Part shown: piece by piece, positions 9,644 through 18,508 of the stretch | How positions within the stretch are numbered: position 1 is the stretch's first letter | How the letters are laid out: each line of letters starts with the position of its first letter | Origin: CAYQDB01 sp964416195 | GTDB lineage: Bacteria; Zixibacteria; MSB-5A5; GN15; FEB-12 | DNA: 64,000 nucleotides | Assembly: GCA_964416195.1 (NCBI GenBank) | Contig: CAYQDB010000012.1 | Coordinates: 4,761-68,760 of the forward strand | Reading direction: 5' to 3' | Notes under the pieces: generated by a model | Seen by the model: the letters and a program-made list of their open reading frames with translations, nothing else | Databases searched by the model: none | Told to the model about the DNA's origin: nothing | Translations under genes and position numbers: made by a program

Positions 9644-11725
9644 ATGTCAGGGGAATTGGAGTTGCAGAAGGTGCGCAACACTGGTATCATGGCGCATATC
9701 GATGCTGGCAAGACGACCACCACCGAACGTATTCTCTTCTACACGGGGAAGACGCACCGGATTGGAGAGGTTGACGATGGCGCAGCGACCATGGACTGGA
9801 TGGAGCAGGAAAAGGAGCGAGGTATTACTATCACCTCGGCTGCTACTACCTGTTACTGGCGCGATTACACAATCAATATCATTGATACTCCCGGTCACGT
9901 AGATTTTACCGTTGAAGTGGAACGTTCGTTGCGCGTCCTTGACGGGGCTATTGCGCTTTTCTGTGCCGTAGGCGGAGTTGAGCCGCAATCGGAAACGGTC
10001 TGGCGGCAGGCTGATAAGTATTGTGTGCCCCGAATTGCCTATATCAATAAGATGGACCGCACCGGCGCTAGTTTTGCCAAGACACTCCAAGTGATGAACG
10101 AACGCTTCACCTCCGCCTGCGTGCCTATCACGATACCTGCTGGCGAAGGAGGGCTTTTCAGCGGTGTTATTGATCTGTTGACAATGAAATTCCGCGTTTA
10201 TAACGAGGCTTCACAGGGTACCACCTACGAGGACCTGGATGTCCCCGAAGATATGCTTGCCACCGCCAACGAATACCGCGAAAAGCTACTTGAGGCGGTC
10301 GCTGAATATGACGACCGTCTGCTGGAGCAGTTTCTGCACGACGAGCCTCTGGACCCCCGCGGGGTTTTGGAGGCGGTGCGGAAGGCAACGATTGAATCGC
10401 ATATGGTGCCAGTGTTGTGCGGTTCTTCGTTTAAGAACAAAGGGGTTCAGAAGCTTCTCGATGCGGTAGTAGATTTTCTCCCGTCACCATTTGATAAGCC
10501 GCCTGTCAAGGGACATGTCCCTGGCAACCTTGGCAAAGTCATCGCGCGACGACCCAGTGTAGACGAACCAACGGCGGCACTAGCCTTCAAAATTATTACT
10601 GACCCTTACGTGGGGCGGTTGACGTATATGCGCATATATTCAGGTTCCGTGGCCGCTGGTTCCTATCTTCTGAACACGAACACCGGCAAGAAAGAACGGA
10701 TTGGTCGTTTGTTGAGAATGCACTCCAACAAGCGAGAGGATATTAAGGTAGCCAGAGCCGGGGATATTGTAGCTGCCATTGGGCTTCGTGGAACAACCAC
10801 CGGTGATACCCTATGCGATCTGAAACATCCGATCGTACTGGAACGTATGTCGTTTCCTGAGCCGGTTGTGGCGGTAGCTATCGAGCCCAAGACGAGGGTC
10901 GATCAGGACAAGTTAGCCGAGGCTCTTACCAAGCTCTCTGAGGAAGACCCGACATTCCAGGTAAGACACGATGAAGAAACAGCTCAGACTATAATCCGTG
11001 GCATGGGGGAGTTGCACCTTGAGATTTTAGTCGAGCGTCTGATGCGGGAGTTTGGCGTTGGGGCCTCTGTTGGGCGTCCCATGGTTGCCTATAAGGAAGC
11101 TATTACCCGCGAAGTGGAATGTGAGGGGAAGTTTATCCGGCAGTCGGGTGGCAAGGGACACTATGGCCATGTCAAGTTGCGTCTGCGACCTACCGAAGAT
11201 GGCGCACCCTTCCGCTTTGAAAACAAGCTTGTTGGCGGAAGTGTTCCCAGGGAATTTGTACCTGCTATCGAGCGCGGGGTCCGGGAGTCACTGGACAACG
11301 GCGTTTTAGCTGGTTACCCTATGACCGGAGTTTACTGTGAGTTATACGATGGCAGTTACCACGAGGTGGACTCTAACGAGATGGCGTTCCGGGTGGCGTC
11401 CTCGCGGGCTTTCCTGGACGGTGCCAAAAGGGCCGAGCCTATACTTCTGGAACCGATCATGGATGTTGAGGTTGTCGTTCCCGAAGCCTACATGGGAGCT
11501 GTAGTTGGGGATTTGAATTCCCGACGCGGTAAGATAAATGGCATGGTGCCCCATGATGATGTCTCTGTTGTTGCCGTTACAGTGCCACTGTCGGAGATGT
11601 TTGGGTATGCCAACACGCTGCGAAACATTTCTCAGGGGAGAGCGGTCTTCACGATGCAGTTCGCCAAGTACCAGCCGGTACCAAGTGAAGTGTCAAAGAA
11701 GATGTTGGAGAACGTAAAAATATAA
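9644..11725 (+). CDS. fusA: Elongation factor G
   Basis: Translocation GTPase, 693 residues, full length. The G1 loop AHIDAGKTTTTE is near residue 17-28. The switch II DTPGHVDFTVEVERSL, the NKMD specificity motif and the GSSFKNKGVQ (G5) follow in order. The rest shows EF-G domains II-V, including the RQSGGKGHYGHVKLR segment of domain IV. A serine-free 'mitochondrial-type' EF-G2 is unlikely given its place in the str operon. Only a weak ribosome-binding site (AGGTAG) precedes the ATG. tuf follows after 18 bases. Confidence 0.98.
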   Translation: MSGELELQKVRNTGIMAHIDAGKTTTTERILFYTGKTHRIGEVDDGAATMDWMEQEKERGITITSAATTCYWRDYTINIIDTPGHVDFTVEVERSLRVLDGAIALFCAVGGVEPQSETVWRQADKYCVPRIAYINKMDRTGASFAKTLQVMNERFTSACVPITIPAGEGGLFSGVIDLLTMKFRVYNEASQGTTYEDLDVPEDMLATANEYREKLLEAVAEYDDRLLEQFLHDEPLDPRGVLEAVRKATIESHMVPVLCGSSFKNKGVQKLLDAVVDFLPSPFDKPPVKGHVPGNLGKVIARRPSVDEPTAALAFKIITDPYVGRLTYMRIYSGSVAAGSYLLNTNTGKKERIGRLLRMHSNKREDIKVARAGDIVAAIGLRGTTTGDTLCDLKHPIVLERMSFPEPVVAVAIEPKTRVDQDKLAEALTKLSEEDPTFQVRHDEETAQTIIRGMGELHLEILVERLMREFGVGASVGRPMVAYKEAITREVECEGKFIRQSGGKGHYGHVKLRLRPTEDGAPFRFENKLVGGSVPREFVPAIERGVRESLDNGVLAGYPMTGVYCELYDGSYHEVDSNEMAFRVASSRAFLDGAKRAEPILLEPIMDVEVVVPEAYMGAVVGDLNSRRGKINGMVPHDDVSVVAVTVPLSEMFGYANTLRNISQGRAVFTMQFAKYQPVPSEVSKKMLENVKI

Positions 11726-11743
11726 TAGAGGAGTTCCTCGGTT

Positions 11744-12952
11744 ATGGCGAAGGAGAAGTTTAAGCGGACGAAGCCGCACGTGAATGTGGGCACGATAGGT
11801 CACGTTGATCATGGGAAGACGACGTTGACGGCGGCGATGACGATGGTGTTATCCCGTAAGACGGGGACGCAGGTGCGTGATTTTGATTCGATTGACAACG
11901 CGCCAGAGGAACGTGAGCGAGGGATCACGATAGCGACGGCGCACGTGGAGTATGAGAGTGAGAAGCGTCATTATGCTCATGTGGACTGTCCGGGTCATGC
12001 GGACTATGTGAAGAACATGATCACGGGGGCGGCTCAGATGGACGGAGCGATTTTGGTGGTTTCGGCCGCGGATGGTCCGATGCCGCAGACGCGGGAGCAC
12101 ATTTTGTTGGCGCGTCAGGTTGGTGTGCCTTACATCGTGGTTTATTTGAACAAGGTGGACATGGTGGATGATCCGGAGTTATTGGATTTAGTGGAGTTGG
12201 AGGTACGGGATTTACTGAATCAGTATCAATTTCCGGGAGATGAGGTGCCGGTGATACGTGGGAGTGCGTTGGAGGCGATGACGGCTGGGGTTGATGAGTC
12301 GAAGGGCTTGGATGATCCGGCGTTTAAGTCGATTCATGAGATATTGGAGGCATTGGACACGTACATACCGGAGCCGAAGCGTGAGACTGACAAGCCGTTT
12401 TTGATGCCGGTGGAGGATGTGTTTAGCATCACGGGTCGTGGGACGGTAGGTACGGGTCGTGTGGAGCGTGGAGTAATCAAGCAGGGCGACGAGGTGGAGA
12501 TCATCGGTTTTGGCGAGACGCGCAAGACGGTGGTGACGGGGGTGGAGATGTTCCGCAAGCTTTTGGATCAGGCTCAGGCGGGTGACAACGTTGGTTTGTT
12601 GTTGCGTGGGGTTGACAAGGATGAGTTGGAGCGAGGGATGGTAGTGGCGAAGCCGGGTTCGGTGATGCCGCACCGTAAGTTTAAGGCGGAGGTGTACGTT
12701 TTGACGAAGGAGGAGGGAGGTCGTCACACGCCGTTTTTCACAGGTTATCGACCGCAGTTTTATTTTCGGACTACGGACGTGACGGGAGTGGCGCAGTTGC
12801 CGGAGGGGATAGAGATGGTGATGCCAGGAGACAATGTAACGATAAACGTAGAGTTGATCACGCCGATAGCGATGGAGAAGGAGTTGCGTTTTGCGATTCG
12901 CGAGGGAGGTCGCACGGTCGGTGCCGGCGTCATAGCTGAGATTATGGAGTAG
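11744..12952 (+). CDS. tuf: Elongation factor Tu
   Basis: GTPase that carries aminoacyl-tRNA to the ribosome; 402 residues. GHVDHGKTTL (P-loop), DCPGHADYVKNM (switch II) and NKVDMVDD (base specificity) are all present, as are domains II and III through the usual C-terminal GRTVGAGVIAEIME. The start follows GAGGAG closely. Its codon use is odd: nearly every Thr is ACG, most Leu are TTG or TTA with very few CTN, and Ala is mostly GCG. Neighbouring ribosomal genes mix codons freely. Ordinary usage returns in the last ~17 codons. This may reflect gene conversion with a second tuf copy or transfer (inference). Confidence 0.98.
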   Translation: MAKEKFKRTKPHVNVGTIGHVDHGKTTLTAAMTMVLSRKTGTQVRDFDSIDNAPEERERGITIATAHVEYESEKRHYAHVDCPGHADYVKNMITGAAQMDGAILVVSAADGPMPQTREHILLARQVGVPYIVVYLNKVDMVDDPELLDLVELEVRDLLNQYQFPGDEVPVIRGSALEAMTAGVDESKGLDDPAFKSIHEILEALDTYIPEPKRETDKPFLMPVEDVFSITGRGTVGTGRVERGVIKQGDEVEIIGFGETRKTVVTGVEMFRKLLDQAQAGDNVGLLLRGVDKDELERGMVVAKPGSVMPHRKFKAEVYVLTKEEGGRHTPFFTGYRPQFYFRTTDVTGVAQLPEGIEMVMPGDNVTINVELITPIAMEKELRFAIREGGRTVGAGVIAEIME

Positions 12953-12970
12953 GCGAGGTTCGAGTTTGCC

Positions 12971-13279
12971 ATGAATGTACAGAAGATTCGCATCAGGCTG
13001 AAAGCGTACGATCACTTCGCACTGGACAGATCAGCGAAGGAAATCGCACGGACGGTGATTCGTACCGGGGCGCGAATTATAGGGCCGGTTCCTCTTCCAA
13101 CGAAGCGGACGGTATACACGGTTCTCAGGTCGCCGCATGTTGACAAGAAGTCGCGCGAACAGTTTGAAACGAGGATCCATAAGCGCTTGATGGATATTTA
13201 TGATTCCACGCCGCAAACCGTTGACGCGCTGATGAAGCTGAATCTGCCGGCGGGTGTGGATGTGGAGATCAAGACCTGA
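12971..13279 (+). CDS. rpsJ: 30S ribosomal protein S10
   Basis: S10 (102 residues) is part of the 30S head and also the NusB partner in antitermination. KIRIRLKAYDHFALDRS at the N-terminus, the GPVPLPTKRTVYTVLRSPHV loop and the SREQFETRIHKRLMDI segment are all diagnostic. It is the first gene of the S10 cluster and follows tuf after only 18 bases, so the str and S10 clusters appear fused with no promoter-sized gap. Confidence 0.98.
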   Translation: MNVQKIRIRLKAYDHFALDRSAKEIARTVIRTGARIIGPVPLPTKRTVYTVLRSPHVDKKSREQFETRIHKRLMDIYDSTPQTVDALMKLNLPAGVDVEIKT

Positions 13280-13293
13280 TAGGTTGTGTCGGT

Positions 13294-13926
13294 ATGAAAG
13301 AAATACTTGGTAAGAAAATTGGCGTGACCCGTATTTTCAACGAGGCCGGGGAAGCTATCCCAGTGACGGTTATTGAAGCCGGCCCCTGTCCGGTAGTGGC
13401 CAGAAAGACCAAAGAGAAGCATGGTTATGACGCTTATCAAGTCGGGCTTGGTAAACGCCGCAAAAGCCGTGTGAACAAGCCGTTGGCAGGTCATTTCGTT
13501 AAAGCAAAGATTGAACCGACGCGGTATTTGAGGGAGGTTCGCTATGATGGGTCAGACCTTGATATCGGCGCCGTTCTGACAGTTGATGCGTTCAAGGTCG
13601 GAGAGCGGGTTGATGTGACCGGTATTTCACGGGGCCTGGGCTTTGCCGGCGGTATGAAGCGACACCATTTCCAGGGAGCGAACAAGACGCACGGCCAATC
13701 GGATCGCTGGCGTGCTCCCGGATCAATCGGGCAATCATCTTATCCTTCACGTGTGTTCAAGGGTATGCGCATGGCCGGTCGCATGGGGAAAGACAGAGTC
13801 ACCGTCCTGAATCTGGAAGTGATGCAGATCATTGAGAAGGAGAACCTGATGCTCGTTAAGGGATCGGTTCCCGGTAACAGAGGCTCGTTGGTTAAGGTGC
13901 GGACGACGAATCGTGGCTCGCGATAG
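13294..13926 (+). CDS. rplC: 50S ribosomal protein L3
   Basis: L3 (210 residues) is an early 50S assembly protein reaching towards the peptidyl-transferase centre. It begins MKEILGKKIGVTRIFNEAG. The GFAGGMKRHHFQGANKTHG loop and the RVFKGMRMAGRMG signature are intact. The gene lies between rpsJ and rplD with short spacers. Confidence 0.98.
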   Translation: MKEILGKKIGVTRIFNEAGEAIPVTVIEAGPCPVVARKTKEKHGYDAYQVGLGKRRKSRVNKPLAGHFVKAKIEPTRYLREVRYDGSDLDIGAVLTVDAFKVGERVDVTGISRGLGFAGGMKRHHFQGANKTHGQSDRWRAPGSIGQSSYPSRVFKGMRMAGRMGKDRVTVLNLEVMQIIEKENLMLVKGSVPGNRGSLVKVRTTNRGSR

Positions 13927-13935
13927 GTCTTGGTA

Positions 13936-14559
13936 ATGAACGTTAAAGTTTACAATCAAGAAGGTCAGGAAGTCGGGTCTGTTGCTCTGAAGCCCGAAGT
14001 GTTTGAAGTAGAGCCGAACGAGGCGGTTGTGCATCAGTATGTGGTGAATTACCTTGCCCGGCAACGGGGAGGGAATGCCTCGACAAAAACGCGGCGTGAA
14101 GTGCGCGGCGGCGGCCGGAAGCCGTGGCGTCAGAAAGGGACGGGGCGCTCACGGGCCGGTACCAATTGTTCTCCGCTGTGGCGCGGGGGAGGAACGATTT
14201 TTGGACCAGGGCCGAGAAAGTATGGTTTCAGAATGCCCAAACGGATGAAGCGGCTGGCTCTTGTATCGCTTTTCTCCGATAAGGCACGAGCTGAACGAAT
14301 CAGGGTGCTCGACCGAGTTGAGTTAGATAAGATCAAGACAAAGGAAGTTATTGGTATTCTCTCCCGGCTGGAACTGCTTGGCGAGAAGTGTTTGCTGCTC
14401 GATGAGACCAAGAACGAAAACCTCGTTCTTTCGTGTCGCAACCTTCAGAAAGTGAAATACTCCCGCGCGGCTCTGGCTAACGGCTACGATCTCATCAATG
14501 CTGACTGGCTTGTCTTTACGAAAGCCGGTTTGGAAAAAGTGGAGGAGATGTTCGGATGA
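13936..14559 (+). CDS. rplD: 50S ribosomal protein L4
   Basis: L4 (207 residues) lines the exit tunnel with its central loop. The loop is readable as TRREVRGGGRKPWRQKGTGR followed by AGTNCSPLWRGGG. The start is taken at ATG 13936 (MNVKVYNQEG); an in-frame TTG at 13930 would add only two residues. In gamma-proteobacteria L4 represses its own operon; no leader for that can be seen here, since rpsJ follows tuf directly. The last four bases overlap rplW (ATGA). Confidence 0.97.
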   Translation: MNVKVYNQEGQEVGSVALKPEVFEVEPNEAVVHQYVVNYLARQRGGNASTKTRREVRGGGRKPWRQKGTGRSRAGTNCSPLWRGGGTIFGPGPRKYGFRMPKRMKRLALVSLFSDKARAERIRVLDRVELDKIKTKEVIGILSRLELLGEKCLLLDETKNENLVLSCRNLQKVKYSRAALANGYDLINADWLVFTKAGLEKVEEMFG

Positions 14560-14849
14560 GTATCGATCCATACCAGATTATAAAGTCTCATATTTCTACC
14601 GAGCGCTCCACCAAGTTGCGTGAGCAGAATAACGAGTATGTTTTCAAAGTGGATAAATGGGCAAACAAATTTACTATCAAAACGGCAATTGAGAATGCTT
14701 TCAAAGTGAAGGTCGATTCGGTGCGAACGCTGGTTGTCCCTGGTAAAGTCCGCCGTCTCGGGCGCAACGAGGGAAAGACGTCAACCTGGAAGAAGGCTAT
14801 CGTCAAGCTCAAACAGGGTGAGACTATTTCGATTTTTGATAACGTATAG
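14556..14849 (+). CDS. rplW: 50S ribosomal protein L23
   Basis: L23 (97 residues) surrounds the tunnel exit and docks trigger factor and SRP. The family features IIKSHISTERST, the KFTIKTAIENAFKVKVDSVRT helix-strand and the basic GKVRRLGRNEGKTS loop are visible. It overlaps rplD by four bases, so translation is probably coupled. Confidence 0.97.
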   Translation: MSIDPYQIIKSHISTERSTKLREQNNEYVFKVDKWANKFTIKTAIENAFKVKVDSVRTLVVPGKVRRLGRNEGKTSTWKKAIVKLKQGETISIFDNV

Positions 14850-14872
14850 GTTGGTTAGATTGGTGATTAACA

Positions 14873-15703
14873 ATGGCTGTTAAGAAGTTCCGCCCCATAA
14901 CTCCGTCGCTGAGGTCTAGAACGGTCCCCGTTTTTGATGAGATCACTTCGACCGTACCGGAAAAGTCTCTTCTGGAGCCGGTTCGCAAGTCTGGGGGGCG
15001 TAACAACAAGGGACGCATCACAGCCTTCTGCCGTGGCGGTGGTCATAAGCGCCATTACCGAAGGATAGATTTCACCCGTAACAAGCATAATATCCCGGCA
15101 CGGGTAGCTTCCATTGAGTACGACCCGAATCGCTCGGCTCGCATTGCTCTGCTGCACTATGTAGATGGAGAAAAGCGGTACATACTTGCTCCAGCTAATC
15201 TCAAGGTCAATGACATGTTGATGTCGGGTGAGGAAGTGGACAACCGCATCGGCAATGCCATGCCGCTGGCCAAGATGCTGCTGGGGACGATCTGCCACAA
15301 TATCGAAATGCGACCGGGACGAGGGGGGCAGATAGCGCGCTCAGCCGGGTCGTTTGCCCAGTTGATGGCGAAGGATGAGAAGAAAGCGATTTTGAAGTTG
15401 CCCTCCGGTGAGGTGAGAACTGTGCCGCTTGTATGCTACGCTACAATCGGTCAGCTGTCCAACATCGATCACAAGAATATCATATGGGGTAAGGCCGGCG
15501 CTAGCCGCTGGCGGGGTCGTCGTCCCTCCGTACGCGGAGTGGCGATGAATCCGGTCGATCACCCGATGGGTGGTGGTGAAGGAAGAAGTTCCGGCGGACG
15601 GCACCCTTGTACGCCCTGGGGGAAGCCGACCAAGGGTTTTAAGACAAGACGTAAACGTAAATCTACCGACCACCTGATTCAGGACCGGAGAACGAAGATT
15701 TAA
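14873..15703 (+). CDS. rplB: 50S ribosomal protein L2
   Basis: L2 (276 residues) is a universal protein needed for subunit joining and peptidyl transfer. GRNNKGRITAFCRGGGHKRHYR at the N-terminal side and the C-terminal VRGVAMNPVDHPMGGGEGR are the family hallmarks; the latter contains the His that corresponds to E. coli His229. It lies between rplW and rpsS. Confidence 0.98.
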   Translation: MAVKKFRPITPSLRSRTVPVFDEITSTVPEKSLLEPVRKSGGRNNKGRITAFCRGGGHKRHYRRIDFTRNKHNIPARVASIEYDPNRSARIALLHYVDGEKRYILAPANLKVNDMLMSGEEVDNRIGNAMPLAKMLLGTICHNIEMRPGRGGQIARSAGSFAQLMAKDEKKAILKLPSGEVRTVPLVCYATIGQLSNIDHKNIIWGKAGASRWRGRRPSVRGVAMNPVDHPMGGGEGRSSGGRHPCTPWGKPTKGFKTRRKRKSTDHLIQDRRTKI

Positions 15704-15719
15704 CGACGGAGAAGGTTAG

Positions 15720-16010
15720 ATGCCGCGATCGCTAAAAAAAGGCCCATATGTGGACGCAAAGTTGCAGAAAATAATAGAGGCGCTCAATGAGTTCGGAGAG
15801 AAGAAGGTTATCAAAACCTGGTCACGCCGTTCGACCATAACTCCCGAGTTTGTCGGCCATACCCTGGCGGTCCACAATGGAAATAAATTCATCCCGATCT
15901 ATGTGACAGAAAACATGGTCGGTCACAAACTGGGTGAGTTTGCTCCTACCCGCACTTTCCGCGGGCATGGTGGTAGACTGGCTGAGCGGGCCTCTTCGGT
16001 GAAAGGTTAA
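15720..16010 (+). CDS. rpsS: 30S ribosomal protein S19
   Basis: S19 (96 residues) forms a dimer with S13 in the 30S head. It begins MPRSLKKGPYVDAKL and has the core IKTWSRRSTITPEFVGHT and the tail GHKLGEFAPTRTFRGH. The stop codon directly abuts the first possible start of rplV. Confidence 0.98.
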   Translation: MPRSLKKGPYVDAKLQKIIEALNEFGEKKVIKTWSRRSTITPEFVGHTLAVHNGNKFIPIYVTENMVGHKLGEFAPTRTFRGHGGRLAERASSVKG

Positions 16011-16520
16011 GTGACCCCAATGCTGGTAAAGGCAACAGCTCGACTGAAATACGTTAGCATCCCGCCTCGTAAGATGCGGCTTGTAGCCGGTCTTGTGAAA
16101 GGCCTGCCGGTGGAACGGGCTCTCAATATCCTGAATTTCACGCCGAAGATAGCCGCTCATCACATCGCCAAAACGGTCAAATCGGCAGCAGCAAATGCCC
16201 TATCATCGGAGGGCACTGACCGTCTGAAGCCCGAAAGCCTTGTTGTCAGCAGGATTGTCGTGGATGCTGCACCGACGGCGAAACGGATTCGCTTTCAGTC
16301 TATGGGCAGGGCCTTCCGTTACCGAAAGCGCTACTCTCACCTGACCGTTGTGCTTGAAGGGGAAACTGATGTGGCTCCCAAGAGTAAGAGGCGTGCGGCA
16401 AAGCCAAAGAAGAAAGAGGCGGAAGTGTCGGCCAAGGCCGCGGAGATGAAGACGACAACCGAAGAAGTGGCAGCGGACAAGACGACGGATAAAGCTGCGG
16501 TTAAAGAAGAAGAGAAGTAG
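16011..16520 (+). CDS. rplV: 50S ribosomal protein L22 with long basic/acidic tail
   Basis: L22 lines the exit tunnel. Residues about 5-118 are the standard domain, with the SIPPRKMRLVAGLVKG helix and the hairpin ending in GRAFRYRKRYSHLTVVL. The family is normally about 110 residues; here a further ~50-residue tail rich in Lys, Glu, Ala and Thr follows. It is probably disordered. Two starts are possible: GTG 16011, abutting the rpsS stop with AAAGG 4 bases upstream, or ATG 16020 with 13-base spacing. The GTG is listed, but either could be used. Confidence 0.95.
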   Translation: MTPMLVKATARLKYVSIPPRKMRLVAGLVKGLPVERALNILNFTPKIAAHHIAKTVKSAAANALSSEGTDRLKPESLVVSRIVVDAAPTAKRIRFQSMGRAFRYRKRYSHLTVVLEGETDVAPKSKRRAAKPKKKEAEVSAKAAEMKTTTEEVAADKTTDKAAVKEEEK

Positions 16521-16557
16521 TGAACCATTTGTGTTTTGACGGACTAGGGAGATAAGT

Positions 16558-17460
16558 TTGGGACAGAAGACACACCCGGTGGGGTTCCGGCTTGGAGTGA
16601 TCAAAACCTGGAATAGCAGGTGGTATGCTTCGGGCAGGAGCTTCGCTGACTTGCTCTACGAAGATCTGCTGATAAAGCGCTACATTGCCAGGCGCCTTGA
16701 CAACGCCGGTATTTCCGGTGTGCTTATTTCGCGTGACGCTAAAAAGGTGACGGTTGACATTCATACTTCCCGTCCCGGCATTGTGATCGGTCGCAAGGGA
16801 GCTGAGGTTGACAAACTTCGCGAGGAGCTGCAACTTCTGACCAAAAGGGACATCATGCTGAATATAGTTGAAGTCAGGAAGCCGGAATTATCAGCGAAGC
16901 TTGTTGCCGACTCAATTGCCCGCCAGTTGGAGGGTCGTGTTTCTTTCCGTCGGGCAATGAAGAAGTCGCTCGCGGCGACTATGAAGATGGGAGCTGTTGG
17001 CATTAAAGTACAGTGTGCCGGTCGCCTTGGCGGCGCTGAAATCGCACGCACGGAGAAATATCGCGATGGTCGTGTCCCCCTTCATACCCTGAGGGCGGAT
17101 ATTGATTACGCCACCTCGACGGCCCATACCACGTATGGATGTATTGGTGTTAAGGTGTGGATATGTCGAGGCGAGATTCTCGAAGCGGGGCTGTTCGACC
17201 GAGATGAGGAAGGGAAGCATGAGGGTGATGCTGAGGCTCCGGATGTTCGTTCCAGAAAGTCCAAGCGGGCGGGTGAGCAGCCCCATAAACGTCCACGCGG
17301 CCGTATCCGCCGCGCGGGCCGCCCCTCCGGTCCTCCGCCTAGGGGCCGTCGCCCTGAATTGCCTAAGAACCGCGAGGGGTCGGCTGGAGTATCTCGGGGT
17401 TCAGCCGGAAAGAAACCAGATGCCGGTTTGTCCTCAAAGGAGCCAAAGGATACGCAATAG
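16558..17460 (+). CDS. rpsC: 30S ribosomal protein S3 with C-terminal extension
   Basis: S3 guards the mRNA entry tunnel. Start TTG 16558 gives MGQKTHPVGFRLG. The KH domain carries HTSRPGIVIGRKGAEVDKL. The C-terminal domain ends normally near residue 213 (GCIGVKVWICRGEIL). The protein then continues for about 85 residues rich in Arg, Pro, Gly and Ser, so the total is 300 instead of about 215-230. The extension has no domain I recognise and is probably disordered and RNA-binding (inference). Confidence 0.96.
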   Translation: MGQKTHPVGFRLGVIKTWNSRWYASGRSFADLLYEDLLIKRYIARRLDNAGISGVLISRDAKKVTVDIHTSRPGIVIGRKGAEVDKLREELQLLTKRDIMLNIVEVRKPELSAKLVADSIARQLEGRVSFRRAMKKSLAATMKMGAVGIKVQCAGRLGGAEIARTEKYRDGRVPLHTLRADIDYATSTAHTTYGCIGVKVWICRGEILEAGLFDRDEEGKHEGDAEAPDVRSRKSKRAGEQPHKRPRGRIRRAGRPSGPPPRGRRPELPKNREGSAGVSRGSAGKKPDAGLSSKEPKDTQ

Positions 17461-17490
17461 GAATATGCGGTGAGGACGGAGAAATAACTT

Positions 17491-17913
17491 ATGTTGATGC
17501 CTAAAAAGACAAAATTCCGCAAGGCCCATCGAGGACGTATGACTGGCAAGACCAAAGGCGGATCGGCTATCAATTTCGGTGAATTCGGTCTCAAAGCTCT
17601 GGAGCCCTGCTGGCTGACGAACAGGCAAATTGAGGCGGCCCGTATTGCTATGACGAGATACATTAAGCGTGGCGGTAAGATTTGGATCAGAATTTTCCCG
17701 GACAAACCGGTGACTAAGAAGCCGGCTGAAACGCGCATGGGCAAGGGGAAAGGCGCCCCGGAGTATTGGGTGGCTGTAGTTAAACCCGGTCGCATTCTTT
17801 TTGAAATCGAGGGTGTGCCGGAAACACTGGCCCGCGAAGCGTTACGTCTGGCAGCCAACAAGTTGCCGATGAAGGCGAAGTTTGTAGCGCGTACTGACAC
17901 AGAAGGAGCCTGA
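17491..17913 (+). CDS. rplP: 50S ribosomal protein L16
   Basis: L16 (140 residues) positions A-site tRNA and is a late 50S assembly protein. It begins MLMPKKTKFRKAHRGR, close to the E. coli MLQPKRTKFRK pattern, which supports ATG 17491 over the internal ATG 17497. The ETRMGKGKGAPEYWVAVVKPG segment is the family signature. rpmC starts three bases after its stop. Confidence 0.98.
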   Translation: MLMPKKTKFRKAHRGRMTGKTKGGSAINFGEFGLKALEPCWLTNRQIEAARIAMTRYIKRGGKIWIRIFPDKPVTKKPAETRMGKGKGAPEYWVAVVKPGRILFEIEGVPETLAREALRLAANKLPMKAKFVARTDTEGA

Positions 17914-17916
17914 GCC

Positions 17917-18183
17917 GTGCTGAAAGTTCAAGCATTGCGAGAAATGACACGAGAGGAATTAATGCAGAAGCAACACGACCTGCTTGAGGAGCAGTTTAAC
18001 TTGCGTATGCGCAGGTCTCTCAAGTCATTGGATAATCCTCTACGTCTAAGGCAGATTCGTAGAGAAATCGCTAAGATAATGACTGTCCTTAACGAGGATA
18101 GAATTGGACTTCGTAAACTTGCGGACACCAGTATATCTATACTATCTCAATCTGCTCCAAAACAGGAAGATAAGGCCAAATAG
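17917..18183 (+). CDS. rpmC: 50S ribosomal protein L29
   Basis: L29 is a small helical-hairpin protein at the tunnel exit. GTG start at 17917. The two helices run through REMTREELMQKQHDLLEEQF and PLRLRQIRREIAKIMTVLNE. At 88 residues it is about 20 longer than usual; the extra tail is Ser- and Lys-rich and not conserved in the family. Confidence 0.95.
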   Translation: MLKVQALREMTREELMQKQHDLLEEQFNLRMRRSLKSLDNPLRLRQIRREIAKIMTVLNEDRIGLRKLADTSISILSQSAPKQEDKAK

Positions 18184-18194
18184 GGGAATAACTG

Positions 18195-18461
18195 ATGATG
18201 GAGGCAACAGAGCGAAACAAACGAAAGGTGCGCACAGGCACTGTCATATCGAATAAGGCAAGTAAGAGCATTGTTATTCGGGTTAACCGCACCATGAGGC
18301 ACCCGGTATATATGAAGACCTTTCGCACCTCCTCTAAACTGTACGCACATGACGAGAACAACGAAGCCGGGGTTGGTGATGTCGTGCGTGTGATGGAAAC
18401 ACGACCCCTGTCAGCGAAAAAGCGCTGGCGATTGGTGGAGATCGTAGAGAAAGCAAGGTAA
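18195..18461 (+). CDS. rpsQ: 30S ribosomal protein S17
   Basis: S17 (88 residues) is a primary 16S rRNA-binding OB-fold protein. It has RKVRTGTVISNKASKSIVIRV, the RHPVYMKTFRTSSKLYAHDE strand and loop, and ends METRPLSAKKRWRLVEIV, all standard. The 47-bp spacer to rplN is the widest within this part of the cluster and shows no signal I recognise. Confidence 0.97.
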   Translation: MMEATERNKRKVRTGTVISNKASKSIVIRVNRTMRHPVYMKTFRTSSKLYAHDENNEAGVGDVVRVMETRPLSAKKRWRLVEIVEKAR

Positions 18462-18508
18462 CGGGAGAAACGGCAGCCAATCTACTGCAGTGTAAGGGTG
18501 ATGCGTAA

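Noticed and set aside
12212..13015. 267-codon open frame antisense to tuf
   Set aside because: It is explained by the extreme codon bias of tuf, which removes stop codons on the other strand; the translation is Arg/His/Leu-rich and family-less.
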